From contig NZ_WKEQ01000011.1 of NCBI RefSeq assembly GCF_021605415.1, positions 62,001-126,000 of the forward strand: a stretch of DNA of 64,000 nt, read 5' to 3'. Of this stretch, positions 6,975-14,725 are shown piece by piece (positions within the stretch are counted from its first letter, which is position 1; every line of letters begins with the position of its first letter). Both the position numbers and the translations under genes were made by a program. Source of the DNA: Pseudomonas syringae (GTDB lineage: Bacteria; Pseudomonadota; Gammaproteobacteria; Pseudomonadales; Pseudomonadaceae). The notes beneath the pieces are model-generated. The model was not told the DNA's origin. It searched no databases and saw only the letters and a program-made list of their open reading frames with translations.

Positions 6975-9386
6975 TTACTCGGACAGTTTGTACGCGATCA
7001 CGTAGTCACCTTGTTTGGTGCCCAGGGAGCCGTGACCGCCTGCCACGACGAGCACGTATTGCTTGCCGTCCTTGCCGGTGTAGGTCATCGGTGTGGTTTG
7101 CGCACCTGCTGGCAGGCGGCCTTCCCACAGTTGCTTGCCGTTTTTCACGTCGTAGGCGCGCAGGTACTGGTCGAGGGTGCCGCTCAGGAAGGCAACGCCA
7201 CCGGCAGTGGTGAAGGTGCCGCCCAGGCTAGGCACGCCCATGCTCAGCGGGATCGGAACCGGCGAGCTGTCGCGCACGGTGCCGTTTTTGTGCATCCAGA
7301 TGGTTTTGTGAGTGGTCAGGTCGACTGCCGCCACGTAACCCCACGCTGGCGCCTGGCATGGCAAGCCCATTGGCGACAGCAGTGCTTCGAGGATCACGCC
7401 GTACGGCGCGCCTTTGTTTGGCTGGACGCCTTCGGTTTCGCTCTTGCGACCCGGGCCGCCTTCAACTTCGGCAGCCGGGACGAGTTTGGAGCGGAACGCC
7501 ATGTAGCTCGGGTTAACGAAGGCCAATTGGCGAACCGGGTCAACCGAAATGCCGCCCCAGTCGAACACGCCGAAGTTGCCTGGATAAACGATCGAACCTT
7601 GCAGCGACGGCGGCGTGAACGGGCCGTCGTAGCGCAGGGATTTGAAGTCGATCCGGCACAGCATCTGATCAAACGGGGTGACGCCCCACATGTCGCGTTC
7701 TTTCAACGGTGGTGGCATGAAGTGCAGGTCGGATTTCGGTTGGGTCGGCGAAGTACGATCACCTTCCACCGCACCTTGCGGCACCGGGATTTCATTGATC
7801 GGCACGATGGCCTTGCCGGTGCTGCGATCCAGCACGTAGATGCTGCCTTGCTTGGTGGACGCGAGCACGGCCGGCTTCACGCCATCAGCGGTCTTGATGT
7901 CCATCACGGTCGGCTGGCCGCCCACGTCCATGTCCCACAGATCATGGTGCGTGAACTGGAAGTGCCAGCGCACCTGGCCGGTGGCGATGTCCAGGGCAGT
8001 CAGGCCGGCGGCGTGCATTTCCGATTCGGTGGTGCGTGCGCCACCGAACTGATCCGGGGTCTGGTTGCCCATCGGCAGGTAGAGCATGCCGAGTTTTTCG
8101 TCGACCGCGAACATCGACCACATATTGGGCGAGTTTCGGGTGTAGGTCTTGCCTTCGGCAATCGGCGTGGTGTCGTCCGGGTTGCCGCTGTCCCAGTTCC
8201 ACACCAGCTTGCCGGTGTGCACGTCGAACGCGCGGATCACGCCGCTTGGCTCGTCGGTGGAAACGTTGTCGGTGACGTGACCGCCAATCACAACGAGGTC
8301 TTTGGTGACCGCTGGCGGCGAGGTGGAGTAGTAACCGCCGGCAGTGAAGCCGCCGATGTTGGTGCTCAGGTCGACCTGGCCTTTGTCGCCAAAGTCTTCG
8401 CACATCTTGCCAGTGTCGGCGTTGAGGGCGATCAGACGGGTGTCGGCGGTCGGCAGGAAGATCCGGCGCGGGCAGGCGCTGACCGGGGCTGGCGGGTTGG
8501 CGCTGCCGGTCGGGCTCTGCTCGGAGGCGTAGACCGCGTCGTCGTGGTACGACACGCCACGGCAGGTCATGTGCGCCCAGCCTTTGAAGTTGGCGGCTTT
8601 TTGCGTGCTCAGCTTCGGATCGAACCGCCAGATTTCCTTGCCCGAATCCGGATCAAGGGCAATCACCTGGCTGTGCGGCGTGCACACATAGAGCATACCG
8701 TTGACTTTCAGCGGGGTGTTTTCGGCGGTGGTTTCTCCAGGATCGCCCGGGCCGGGGATATCGCCGGTGCGGTAAGTCCAGGCCGGCACCAGTTTGCTCA
8801 CGTTGGCCGGGGTGATCTGCGCCAAAGGCGAGTAACGGTCACCGTGGGCGCTGCGGCCGTAGGAATTCCAGTCACCGTCAGGCATGGCCGGGGCGGTGTT
8901 GGTCATGCCTTCGACGCTGTCGCGGTCCAGTTGGCCCTTGATTTCACCCGGGTTGGTGAACTGGCTGGCCAGCGCGGCAACGCCAGCGAGGATGACGGCC
9001 ACGCTCAGTGCACGCGTGCCCATCGGTGCGGCGCCCGTCAGCAGCAGCGGACGACGGAACCACGGCAGCAGCATGACGATGCCGAGTGCGAACAACATGG
9101 CCAGACGCGGCACCAGTTGCCACCAGTCCAGACCGACTTCCCACAATGCCCACACGGTGCTGGCGAACAGCACCAGTGCGTACAGACCCAGGGCGGCCCG
9201 ACGGGCCATCAGCAACAGGATGCCGGTGATCGTCAGGCCGATACCGGCCAGCAGGTAGTACAGCGAGCCGCCGAGCATGCTCAGCTTGATCCCCCCGGCC
9301 AGCATGGCCAGGCCCATCAGCAGTAGCACAATGCCGAGCAGGCTCGGTAGCAGACGGCTTCGACTCAAAGCACCTTCAGTGCTCAT
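6975..9386 (-). CDS. gcd: Membrane-bound PQQ-dependent glucose dehydrogenase
   Basis: Oxidises glucose to gluconolactone in the periplasm and passes electrons to ubiquinone. This is the first step of the direct oxidative route and the source of the gluconic acid pseudomonads secrete. The 803 residues comprise about five N-terminal membrane helices (to residue ~145) followed by an eight-bladed quinoprotein propeller beginning near WNSYGRSAHGDRYSPL, with repeated W-x-x-x-x-G and AxDxxTG blade motifs. Length agrees with E. coli Gcd (796). The gene has its own terminator. The sugar porin gene oprB lies ~215 bases upstream on the same strand, which makes a functional pair. Confidence 0.96.
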   Translation of the reverse strand: MSTEGALSRSRLLPSLLGIVLLLMGLAMLAGGIKLSMLGGSLYYLLAGIGLTITGILLLMARRAALGLYALVLFASTVWALWEVGLDWWQLVPRLAMLFALGIVMLLPWFRRPLLLTGAAPMGTRALSVAVILAGVAALASQFTNPGEIKGQLDRDSVEGMTNTAPAMPDGDWNSYGRSAHGDRYSPLAQITPANVSKLVPAWTYRTGDIPGPGDPGETTAENTPLKVNGMLYVCTPHSQVIALDPDSGKEIWRFDPKLSTQKAANFKGWAHMTCRGVSYHDDAVYASEQSPTGSANPPAPVSACPRRIFLPTADTRLIALNADTGKMCEDFGDKGQVDLSTNIGGFTAGGYYSTSPPAVTKDLVVIGGHVTDNVSTDEPSGVIRAFDVHTGKLVWNWDSGNPDDTTPIAEGKTYTRNSPNMWSMFAVDEKLGMLYLPMGNQTPDQFGGARTTESEMHAAGLTALDIATGQVRWHFQFTHHDLWDMDVGGQPTVMDIKTADGVKPAVLASTKQGSIYVLDRSTGKAIVPINEIPVPQGAVEGDRTSPTQPKSDLHFMPPPLKERDMWGVTPFDQMLCRIDFKSLRYDGPFTPPSLQGSIVYPGNFGVFDWGGISVDPVRQLAFVNPSYMAFRSKLVPAAEVEGGPGRKSETEGVQPNKGAPYGVILEALLSPMGLPCQAPAWGYVAAVDLTTHKTIWMHKNGTVRDSSPVPIPLSMGVPSLGGTFTTAGGVAFLSGTLDQYLRAYDVKNGKQLWEGRLPAGAQTTPMTYTGKDGKQYVLVVAGGHGSLGTKQGDYVIAYKLSE

Positions 9387-9491
9387 AGTTTGGTTCTCCG
9401 TGACGTTTCAAGTAATCCCACGCAGTAATCACTGTAGATGACGATCTGGCGCGGGCATGGTTCAGTTAAAAAGTGTTCGGGTGATTCGGTT

Positions 9492-9585
9492 CCTGTGGGA
9501 GCTGGCCTGCCAGTGATGGCGGTGTGCCAGGCGACTTCAATGTTGGACGTGAAATCGCTATCGGTGGCAAGCCAGTTCCCACAGG
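9492..9585. repeat. REP doublet, GTGGGAGCTGGC family
   Basis: CCTGTGGGAGCTGGCCTGCC and its degenerate inverted partner GGCAAGCCAGTTCCCACAGG flank ~45 bases between oprB and gcd. As both genes are on the minus strand, the hairpins would be transcribed and could act as a 3' stabiliser of oprB mRNA. Confidence 0.8.
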
Positions 9586-9600
9586 TTTTTGCGGTGTGGG

Positions 9601-10962
9601 TTAGAAGGACGACTGGATCTTGATCCCGCCGATCAGCGCGTCGTCGACCTTGTCCACACCGCCCGGGTGGCGGATGTATTGCAGGTTCGGGCGCACGGTC
9701 AGCCAATTCGTGACGTGTACGCCGTAATAGAGTTCTGCGCTGTATTCGGTGTCTTGCGGCGGCAGATAGGACGGGTCGTCGTAGTCATAGACGGCGCGGG
9801 CCTGATTGGTCGCTTCGGCGTTCTTGCGGTAGGCCGGATTGACGTGGACGCGGGCCAGCGCGAAACCGATGTCGTCCCTGGCGCGGGCGTCGAACAGGCC
9901 TTTGTAGACGACGCCGGCCTGGACATAGTTGTCGATCGCGTTGGTTTTCTTGTCGTGCATCGTGCCGTTGGCGAACACGCTCAAGCCGCGACTGTTGTCG
10001 CTGGCAACGCTGGTGATCTGCTGTTGCACGCCGAGCCACACGCCGTGTTTGCTCGACGCGCTGCGATAGGCTTCGCCGCTGAGCGCTGCCGGTTGGCCGT
10101 TCCGATCTTTATAAGCATCGGTGGCCTTGGCGTTGCTGTAGTAATAACCGGCGCGATATTCGCCCGGCAGGCCGTTGAGTGTTGGCGACCACACCAGTTC
10201 CACCGGCAACACCGCACCTTGGGTGCCGCTGCCGCTGAGTTTGAAGCCGTTGCCGCGATCGAGGTTGGACGGGTTCTGCTCATACGCACCAACCTGTGCA
10301 TAAAGCTCAGGCGTCAGGTGATATTTGACGCGCATCGCCCACTGGCTGACCGGCCAGTTGTACCAGATGCCGCCGACCCAGTTACCCACTTGCGAGCCGC
10401 AGAACGCCAGGTTCTGGAAATCGCATGGGAAGGTGTTGAAGTCTTCGCCTTCGCCGAAACGGCCGACCTTGATGTCGAGTTTCTGGTCGAAGAATTTTTG
10501 CTGATACCACATCTGCGTCAGGCGTGTGGTCTGCCCACGGCCCCAGACTTCCTGCGCCGAGGTGAAGCCGCCGACGCGCGGATCGTTGATGCGGTCGTTG
10601 CTGATGTTGTTGCCGCTGCGTTTGGTGATCGTCAGTTGAAACTCGGCGTCGTCCCAGCCGAGGATCTTTTGCAGATCAAAATGCGTGCCGAAGCCGAACT
10701 GGTCGCTGTAGCGCGCGGTGCGATCGTGGTCGTAACCGCCGTGCAGATTGCTGCCCATCTCGCCGGTGTAATCGAGCTTGAAGTCGTAGCCTTTTTCCGC
10801 CAGTTCGCTACGGGTGCCGTTCCAGTCACCGAGCATCCACGGTGAGTCGTTGTCGAAGGCGGGAGCAGCGTTTGCACAGGTGGCGAGGCCGAGAGCGGTG
10901 CAGCCACCGAAAAGGCGCAAGGAAGAGATAGCGCTGTCTCGGAGTAACGGAAAATCGGGCAT
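9601..10962 (-). CDS. oprB: Carbohydrate-selective outer membrane porin OprB
   Basis: A beta-barrel porin for glucose and other sugars. Starting at the ATG at 10960-10962 gives 453 residues, the family norm. Residues ~1-33 form a signal peptide ending CANAAPAF. The mature protein opens with SPWMLGDWNGTRSELAEKGYDF, the OprB signature, and alternates aromatic-rich strands up to a terminal Phe (IKIQSSF), as required for barrel assembly. An open frame continues upstream to 11286 but has no porin character. Position next to gcd fits delivery of glucose to the periplasmic dehydrogenase. Confidence 0.93.
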   Translation of the reverse strand: MPDFPLLRDSAISSLRLFGGCTALGLATCANAAPAFDNDSPWMLGDWNGTRSELAEKGYDFKLDYTGEMGSNLHGGYDHDRTARYSDQFGFGTHFDLQKILGWDDAEFQLTITKRSGNNISNDRINDPRVGGFTSAQEVWGRGQTTRLTQMWYQQKFFDQKLDIKVGRFGEGEDFNTFPCDFQNLAFCGSQVGNWVGGIWYNWPVSQWAMRVKYHLTPELYAQVGAYEQNPSNLDRGNGFKLSGSGTQGAVLPVELVWSPTLNGLPGEYRAGYYYSNAKATDAYKDRNGQPAALSGEAYRSASSKHGVWLGVQQQITSVASDNSRGLSVFANGTMHDKKTNAIDNYVQAGVVYKGLFDARARDDIGFALARVHVNPAYRKNAEATNQARAVYDYDDPSYLPPQDTEYSAELYYGVHVTNWLTVRPNLQYIRHPGGVDKVDDALIGGIKIQSSF

Positions 10963-11294
10963 AAAAATGGCTTTCTTGATCTTTTTTCTGGGGATGAGTT
11001 GGCCGCTACGATATGACGCAGGCAGAAGCGATTCAGCGGACGAGCGGCAGGATAATGTTCTGTTACAAATAGAGAAAGCGCTTTTGCAGACATGCATTCT
11101 TTCGGAATCGGTAACAGTCGCCAAAATGTCGCATGTCACACCTGTGGGAGCTGCCGCAGCCCGAGCCTGCGGCAGCTCCTGCACGGGGCGCGATTTTTCG
11201 GTTTCACCTACATTTAAGTGAAGGCCTTCCACCTGATCATTCCCTCGGCTAAGGTGCGCGCCTTCCGCCGTTTTACTTTGCCCCAAGGCCTGCC
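10963..11294. other. Divergent intergenic region oprB / VF530 gene
   Basis: Holds the oprB promoter region and leader and, at 11147-11179, a perfect 13-bp inverted repeat (GGAGCTGCCGCAG with its complement, seven-base loop) of the CTGCCGCAGGCT repeat family. I see no further gene. No operator for the glucose regulators could be assigned with confidence. Confidence 0.5.
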
Positions 11295-11525
11295 ATGACC
11301 GACCACAATCCCGATCCGCTGCACGGTGTCACCCTCGAACAGATCCTCACTGCGCTGGTGACTCATTACGAATGGTCGGGCCTGGCTGAGCGCGTCGATA
11401 TCCGCTGCTTCAAAAGCGACCCAAGCATCAAGTCGAGCCTGACCTTTTTGCGCAAGACGCCGTGGGCGCGCGAGAAGGTCGAGCGCTTGTACGTCAAGTT
11501 GATGCGCACCAAGCGACCGGTCTGA
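11295..11525 (+). CDS. VF530-family small DNA-binding-like protein
   Basis: A 76-residue protein carrying the VF530 (DUF2132) core: [12 protein letters not shown], then [26 protein letters not shown]. The family has a solved helical structure and is thought to bind nucleic acid, but its cellular role is unknown. The TGA stop at 11523-11525 is followed after one base by the next gene's ATG, so the two are probably one transcript. Confidence 0.85.
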   Translation: MTDHNPDPLHGVTLEQILTALVTHYEWSGLAERVDIRCFKSDPSIKSSLTFLRKTPWAREKVERLYVKLMRTKRPV

Positions 11526-11526
11526 G

Positions 11527-12162
11527 ATGAACACTGTGGCGCGGCATCGTCTGATCTTTCTGGCCGCCGTGGTTGGTTGGGCCGGTCTGAGCATTCAGCT
11601 GTATCTGATTTTCCTGGCCCGCTTTAGTGTCGACGCCAGTCTGCTCGGTGGGCTGGTGAGTTTTTTCAGCTACTTCACTGTATTGACCAACACGCTGGTG
11701 GCGACGGTGCTGACCTGTGCCGTGACCGCGCGCGAATCCGCCGTACAGCGTTGGTTTCTGCGTCCCTCGGTGAGCAGCGCAATTGCCGTCAGCATCGCTG
11801 TGGTCGGCCTGGCATACAGTGTATTGCTGCGTCATCTGTGGCACCCGCAAGGCTGGCAATTCATCGCCGATGAGCTGTTGCACGACGTGATGCCGCTGGT
11901 GTTTCTTGGGTATTGGTGGTGGTGCGTGCCGAAAGGGACGTTGCGTCTCTGGCATTTGCCGCTGTGGCTGATTTACCCGGCGGTGTATTTCGCTTACGCC
12001 CTGCTGCGCGGGCACTTGCTGGGGGCGTATGCCTATCCATTCATCGACGTTGCCGCGCTGGGTTATCCACAGGTGTTTGCCAATGCCGGAGGGATATTGG
12101 TGGGGTTTGTGGTGATCGGGTTGGTAATGATCGCAACAGATCGCTGGCGCGCGACCCTGTAG
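11527..12162 (+). CDS. Pr6Pr-family integral membrane protein
   Basis: A 211-residue protein with six predicted membrane helices. Conserved features are FFSYFTVLTN in helix 2, RHLWxPQGWQFIADELLHDVMP (His-rich loop) and the WLIYPAVYFAYALLRG / YPFIDV segment. These define the Pr6Pr (FAR-17a/AIG1-like) membrane family, which has no established function in bacteria. It is likely co-transcribed with the VF530 gene. Its TAG stop lies inside a REP element, so the repeat has inserted at, or supplied, the end of the gene. Confidence 0.8.
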   Translation: MNTVARHRLIFLAAVVGWAGLSIQLYLIFLARFSVDASLLGGLVSFFSYFTVLTNTLVATVLTCAVTARESAVQRWFLRPSVSSAIAVSIAVVGLAYSVLLRHLWHPQGWQFIADELLHDVMPLVFLGYWWWCVPKGTLRLWHLPLWLIYPAVYFAYALLRGHLLGAYAYPFIDVAALGYPQVFANAGGILVGFVVIGLVMIATDRWRATL

Positions 12163-12247
12163 GAGTGAGCCTGCTCGCGATAGCGGTATATCTGTCACCT
12201 TCAAAATGACTGACCCACCCCATCGCGAGCAGGCTCGCTGTGACAGG
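12158..12247. repeat. REP doublet, TGTAGGAGCGAGCCTGCTCGCGA family
   Basis: TGTAGGAGTGAGCCTGCTCG and the inverted ATCGCGAGCAGGCTCGCTGT arm are separated by ~40 bases. It lies between convergent genes and overlaps the upstream stop codon. Confidence 0.8.
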
Positions 12248-12252
12248 AAAAA

Positions 12253-13038
12253 TTATTCGTCTTCTGAACCTTCCGCACGCCAGTAGCCTGCAGCCTTGAC
12301 GAATTTATCGTCGAGCCCGTGCTCATCGAGCAGCACCCGGCGGATCTGCCGCGAAACCTTGCTCTCCGTCGCCACCCACGCATACAGATTGCCCTTGGGC
12401 ACCTGCAATTGTTTGACGGTGGTCATCAAATTGTCCTTCCCGCCTTCGCGCAGCACCCAGATCACGTTGACCTGCGCGGCGCTCTCCAGCGCTTGTTGCT
12501 CCTTGCCGTTTTCCACTTCGACCACCACCAGTGCCTTGCGATTGGCCGCCAGGCCTTCGAGTCGACGAGCGATGGCGGGCAGGGCGGTTTCGTCGCCGAT
12601 CAACAGGTAGCTGTCAAAGATATCCGGCACGATCATCGAGCCGCGCGGCCCGCCAATGTGCAGGAATTGCCCTGGCTCGGCTTGTTCCGCCCAAGTGGAC
12701 GCTGGGCCGTCGCCGTGCAGGACGAAGTCGATGTCCAGTTCCAGCGTGTCGAGATCGTAGCGACGCGGGGTGTAGTCGCGCATTTCCGGCATCGGGCCGT
12801 TGTCCTTGCCGGCGCCAAGCACCAGGGTTTCGAGCGCAGCGACCTGTTCGGCATTCTGCGGGAATAGCAATTTGACGTGGTCATCGGTGCCGAGACTGAC
12901 GAACCCGGCCAGTTCCGGCCCGCCCACCGTAATACGGCGCATGCGCGGCGTCAGGTCGACCACCCGCAGCACTTCGAGGCGGCGGCGTTTGATTTCGTGC
13001 ATCACCCGGTGGATGCCTTGGGTATCAACGTCGGTCAT
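12253..13038 (-). CDS. Siderophore-interacting protein / ferric-siderophore reductase (YqjH/ViuB-like)
   Basis: An NAD(P)H- and FAD-dependent reductase that releases iron from ferric siderophores in the cytoplasm. The 261 residues contain the FAD domain (LTPRMRRITVGG, then MRDYTPRRYD, the flavin-binding R-x-Y-T/S-type motif) and a C-terminal SIP domain (DSYLLIGDETALPAI, WVATESKVSRQIRR). Its ATG overlaps the stop of the PadR gene by 4 bases, so regulator and enzyme form one coupled operon. The pairing mirrors E. coli yqjI-yqjH, where the PadR-type regulator controls the reductase. Confidence 0.9.
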   Translation of the reverse strand: MTDVDTQGIHRVMHEIKRRRLEVLRVVDLTPRMRRITVGGPELAGFVSLGTDDHVKLLFPQNAEQVAALETLVLGAGKDNGPMPEMRDYTPRRYDLDTLELDIDFVLHGDGPASTWAEQAEPGQFLHIGGPRGSMIVPDIFDSYLLIGDETALPAIARRLEGLAANRKALVVVEVENGKEQQALESAAQVNVIWVLREGGKDNLMTTVKQLQVPKGNLYAWVATESKVSRQIRRVLLDEHGLDDKFVKAAGYWRAEGSEDE

Positions 13039-13610
13039 TCAGAAATCTCCTGTGCAGACTGAAGGGCAGGGCCGTCGACAATGGCTTTGGCGGTGTCATT
13101 GAGCAGAGCGGCCACGCGGCGGATCTCTTCCGGGCTCCAGCGCCCGTGATGCATGTGTAAAGCGTGGCGCAGGTTGTGCACCGCCTCGTGAATTTCCGGC
13201 GGTCGATCCTGGCCGCGAAGCGAACGTTTGCTGACTTCGATACGCATGCGCACGCCATCGAGGGCCACCGCTTGTTCACTCAGGGATACTTTGCCTGCAT
13301 CGGTCACGGCATAGCGTTTTTTGCCGCCCTCGGCGTCGCCTGAGATCAGCTCGCTTTCTTCCAGAAAGGTCAGCGTCGGGTAGATCACGCCAGGGCTGGG
13401 GCTGTAGGCGCCCTCGAACATGCCTTCGATCTGGCGGATCAGGTCATAGCCATGGCAGGGCTGTTCGGCAATCAACGCCAGCAGCAGCAGTTTCAAGTCG
13501 CCGGGCGCAAAAACCCGTGGGCCTCGCCCGCCGGGGCCGCGTCCGGGCCGTCTCTCGAAGCCGTCGCGGCTGTCGCCATGTTCACGGTGGGGGGAATGAT
13601 GGTCTCTCAT
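13035..13610 (-). CDS. PadR-family regulator with His-rich N-terminus (YqjI-like)
   Basis: A winged-helix repressor. Starting at the ATG at 13608-13610 gives 191 residues. A His/Arg/Gly-rich leader (DHHSPHREHGD, then GRGPGGRGPR) precedes the PadR domain: LLALIAEQPCHGYDLIRQIE, YSPSPGVIYPTLTFLEE, KKRYAVTDAG. E. coli YqjI has the same layout, with a nickel-sensing metal-rich tail and the same target enzyme. The gene is first in an operon with the siderophore reductase. I infer metal-responsive autoregulation; metal identity cannot be told from sequence, and this leader is shorter in His than that of YqjI and contains no Cys. Confidence 0.88.
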   Translation of the reverse strand: MRDHHSPHREHGDSRDGFERRPGRGPGGRGPRVFAPGDLKLLLLALIAEQPCHGYDLIRQIEGMFEGAYSPSPGVIYPTLTFLEESELISGDAEGGKKRYAVTDAGKVSLSEQAVALDGVRMRIEVSKRSLRGQDRPPEIHEAVHNLRHALHMHHGRWSPEEIRRVAALLNDTAKAIVDGPALQSAQEISE

Positions 13611-14123
13611 TTTTTCGTCTTCTCTCGTCGTGTTTAGATACAACTTAAGATATATCTTCTGACGAGAGCAAGGCCTTTTTGGCTGCCTCAGACGTCGGGT
13701 CGACGAGTGGAGGGTCGTGGCGGTCGTCGTCGCTGAGCGCAAGGCACCGCTTTTGACAATCGATCAACATGAATAAAGAAAGTTGTAACCTTGAAGTTAA
13801 AGTGATCGCTCTATTAATAAGCAAGATGATATGTTCGGTTTTCAAAGTCTGGTTTGAAAGGTTCTGATTGCTGTATGGTTTTTTCGCAACTGTATGTAAG
13901 AAGTAACTTACAGTTATTGAGTTGTTTTGGTGTTTTTTGTTCTTTTTTCTTTCCAGTCGTGGGTTGGATGAACTACGTGCTCATCGGAAGTTGCCTGCTT
14001 ACTTTCTGAAGCAAACCCTTGATCATGTTCCGGCATTGAAAGTTGACAATATTGCCTGTGTTGAAAACGGGTGTTGTTGGAACTTTCAATCAATCGATCC
14101 TTCAAGAAAACAGGTACTGACCG
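13611..14123. other. Divergent A/T-rich intergenic region, padR / fimbrial operon
   Basis: About 510 bases. Apart from the palindrome at 13647-13658 it is A/T-rich from ~13780 on. It must contain the fimbrial promoter, with a leader ending GAAAACAGGTACTGACCG before the pilin ATG. A TTGACA sits at 14043-14048 without a good -10 partner. Short open frames here look non-coding. Confidence 0.45.
13647..13658. promoter_or_regulatory. Candidate PadR operator palindrome
   Basis: AAGATATATCTT is a perfect 12-bp palindrome 37 bases upstream of the PadR start, inside a run of related AGATA/TATCT half-sites beginning at 13636. PadR regulators usually bind A/T-rich dyads near their own promoter, so this is the natural autoregulatory site. 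Confidence 0.55.
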
Positions 14124-14615
14124 ATGCTCAAGAAATTCGCAATCGCCGCCCCGCTGGCTTTTCTGGCGCTGGGTTCCTCCATGGCCTTCGCTGCCGGTGA
14201 AGCGCGCCAATCCATCAGCCTTATCGCCCATGTACCGACTAACGGTTTCTATGTGGTGCCGACTGATGCTGACCTGGTCGACAAGGATCAGGACATGAGT
14301 TTCCTCCCGAACACCGGCAAGATGAAAGAAGTGAACGGCTTCTTCGATGTGCGCAACATCGACGGTTCGGTTCATGCGAGCCTGGAGGCGGCACCGAAAC
14401 TGATCTCCGGCGCCAATAGCATTGATTTGCAAGTGATGTTCAACAACAAGGAACTGACCCTGACCCCACAAATGGTTGTGGGTGAAAGTGAGTCCAACGT
14501 GAACTATCGCGCGCCACTGAAAATCAGTGCGAAAGGTTCGTCGTTTGCGCCGGGCGATTATACCGGTGCCGTCACCATGACATTTGATGCGGTGCCACCG
14601 GTCATTACTCCTTGA
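14124..14615 (+). CDS. CS1-type (alternate chaperone-usher) major fimbrial subunit
   Basis: The predicted main pilin. It has 163 residues with a signal peptide (KKFAIAAPLAFLALGSSMAFA, cleaved before AGEARQ). The mature sequence matches the CooA/CfaB class: SISLIAHVPTNGFYVVPTDA at the N-terminal donor-strand region, FFDVRNIDGSVHASLE, and a C-terminal GDYTGAVTMTFDAV. As in that class, no disulphide-forming Cys pair is present. First gene of a five-gene operon, followed by a stable hairpin that could keep pilin mRNA in excess over the usher. Confidence 0.88.
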   Translation: MLKKFAIAAPLAFLALGSSMAFAAGEARQSISLIAHVPTNGFYVVPTDADLVDKDQDMSFLPNTGKMKEVNGFFDVRNIDGSVHASLEAAPKLISGANSIDLQVMFNNKELTLTPQMVVGESESNVNYRAPLKISAKGSSFAPGDYTGAVTMTFDAVPPVITP

Positions 14616-14660
14616 TCGCCTGATCAAGCGCTTCAGCGTCGACGTTCCCCGTCGCGTAAC

Positions 14661-14693
14661 CCGGCGGACACCTCCAGCTGGCTAGTCCGCCGG
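14661..14693 (+). promoter_or_regulatory. Stem-loop between pilin and usher genes
   Basis: CCGGCGGAC pairs perfectly with GTCCGCCGG across a 15-base loop, 45 bases after the pilin stop and just before the usher start. No U run follows, so it looks like an mRNA-stability or partial-attenuation element rather than a terminator. Confidence 0.6.
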
Positions 14694-14725
14694 ATTTCAA
14701 CTTGTCGAAATCAGAGTACGAGTTC

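Noticed and set aside
7011..9326. 771-codon open frame antisense to gcd
   Set aside because: His/Arg/Ala/Val-rich composition without a motif; it mirrors codon bias of gcd on the other strand.
13645..13845. 66-codon open frame upstream of the PadR gene
   Set aside because: It overlaps the regulatory palindrome and A/T-rich promoter DNA, with no ribosome site and no protein-like conservation features.
14043..14048. TTGACA as the -35 box of the fimbrial promoter
   Set aside because: No acceptable -10 lies 16-18 bases downstream, so the promoter was left unassigned.
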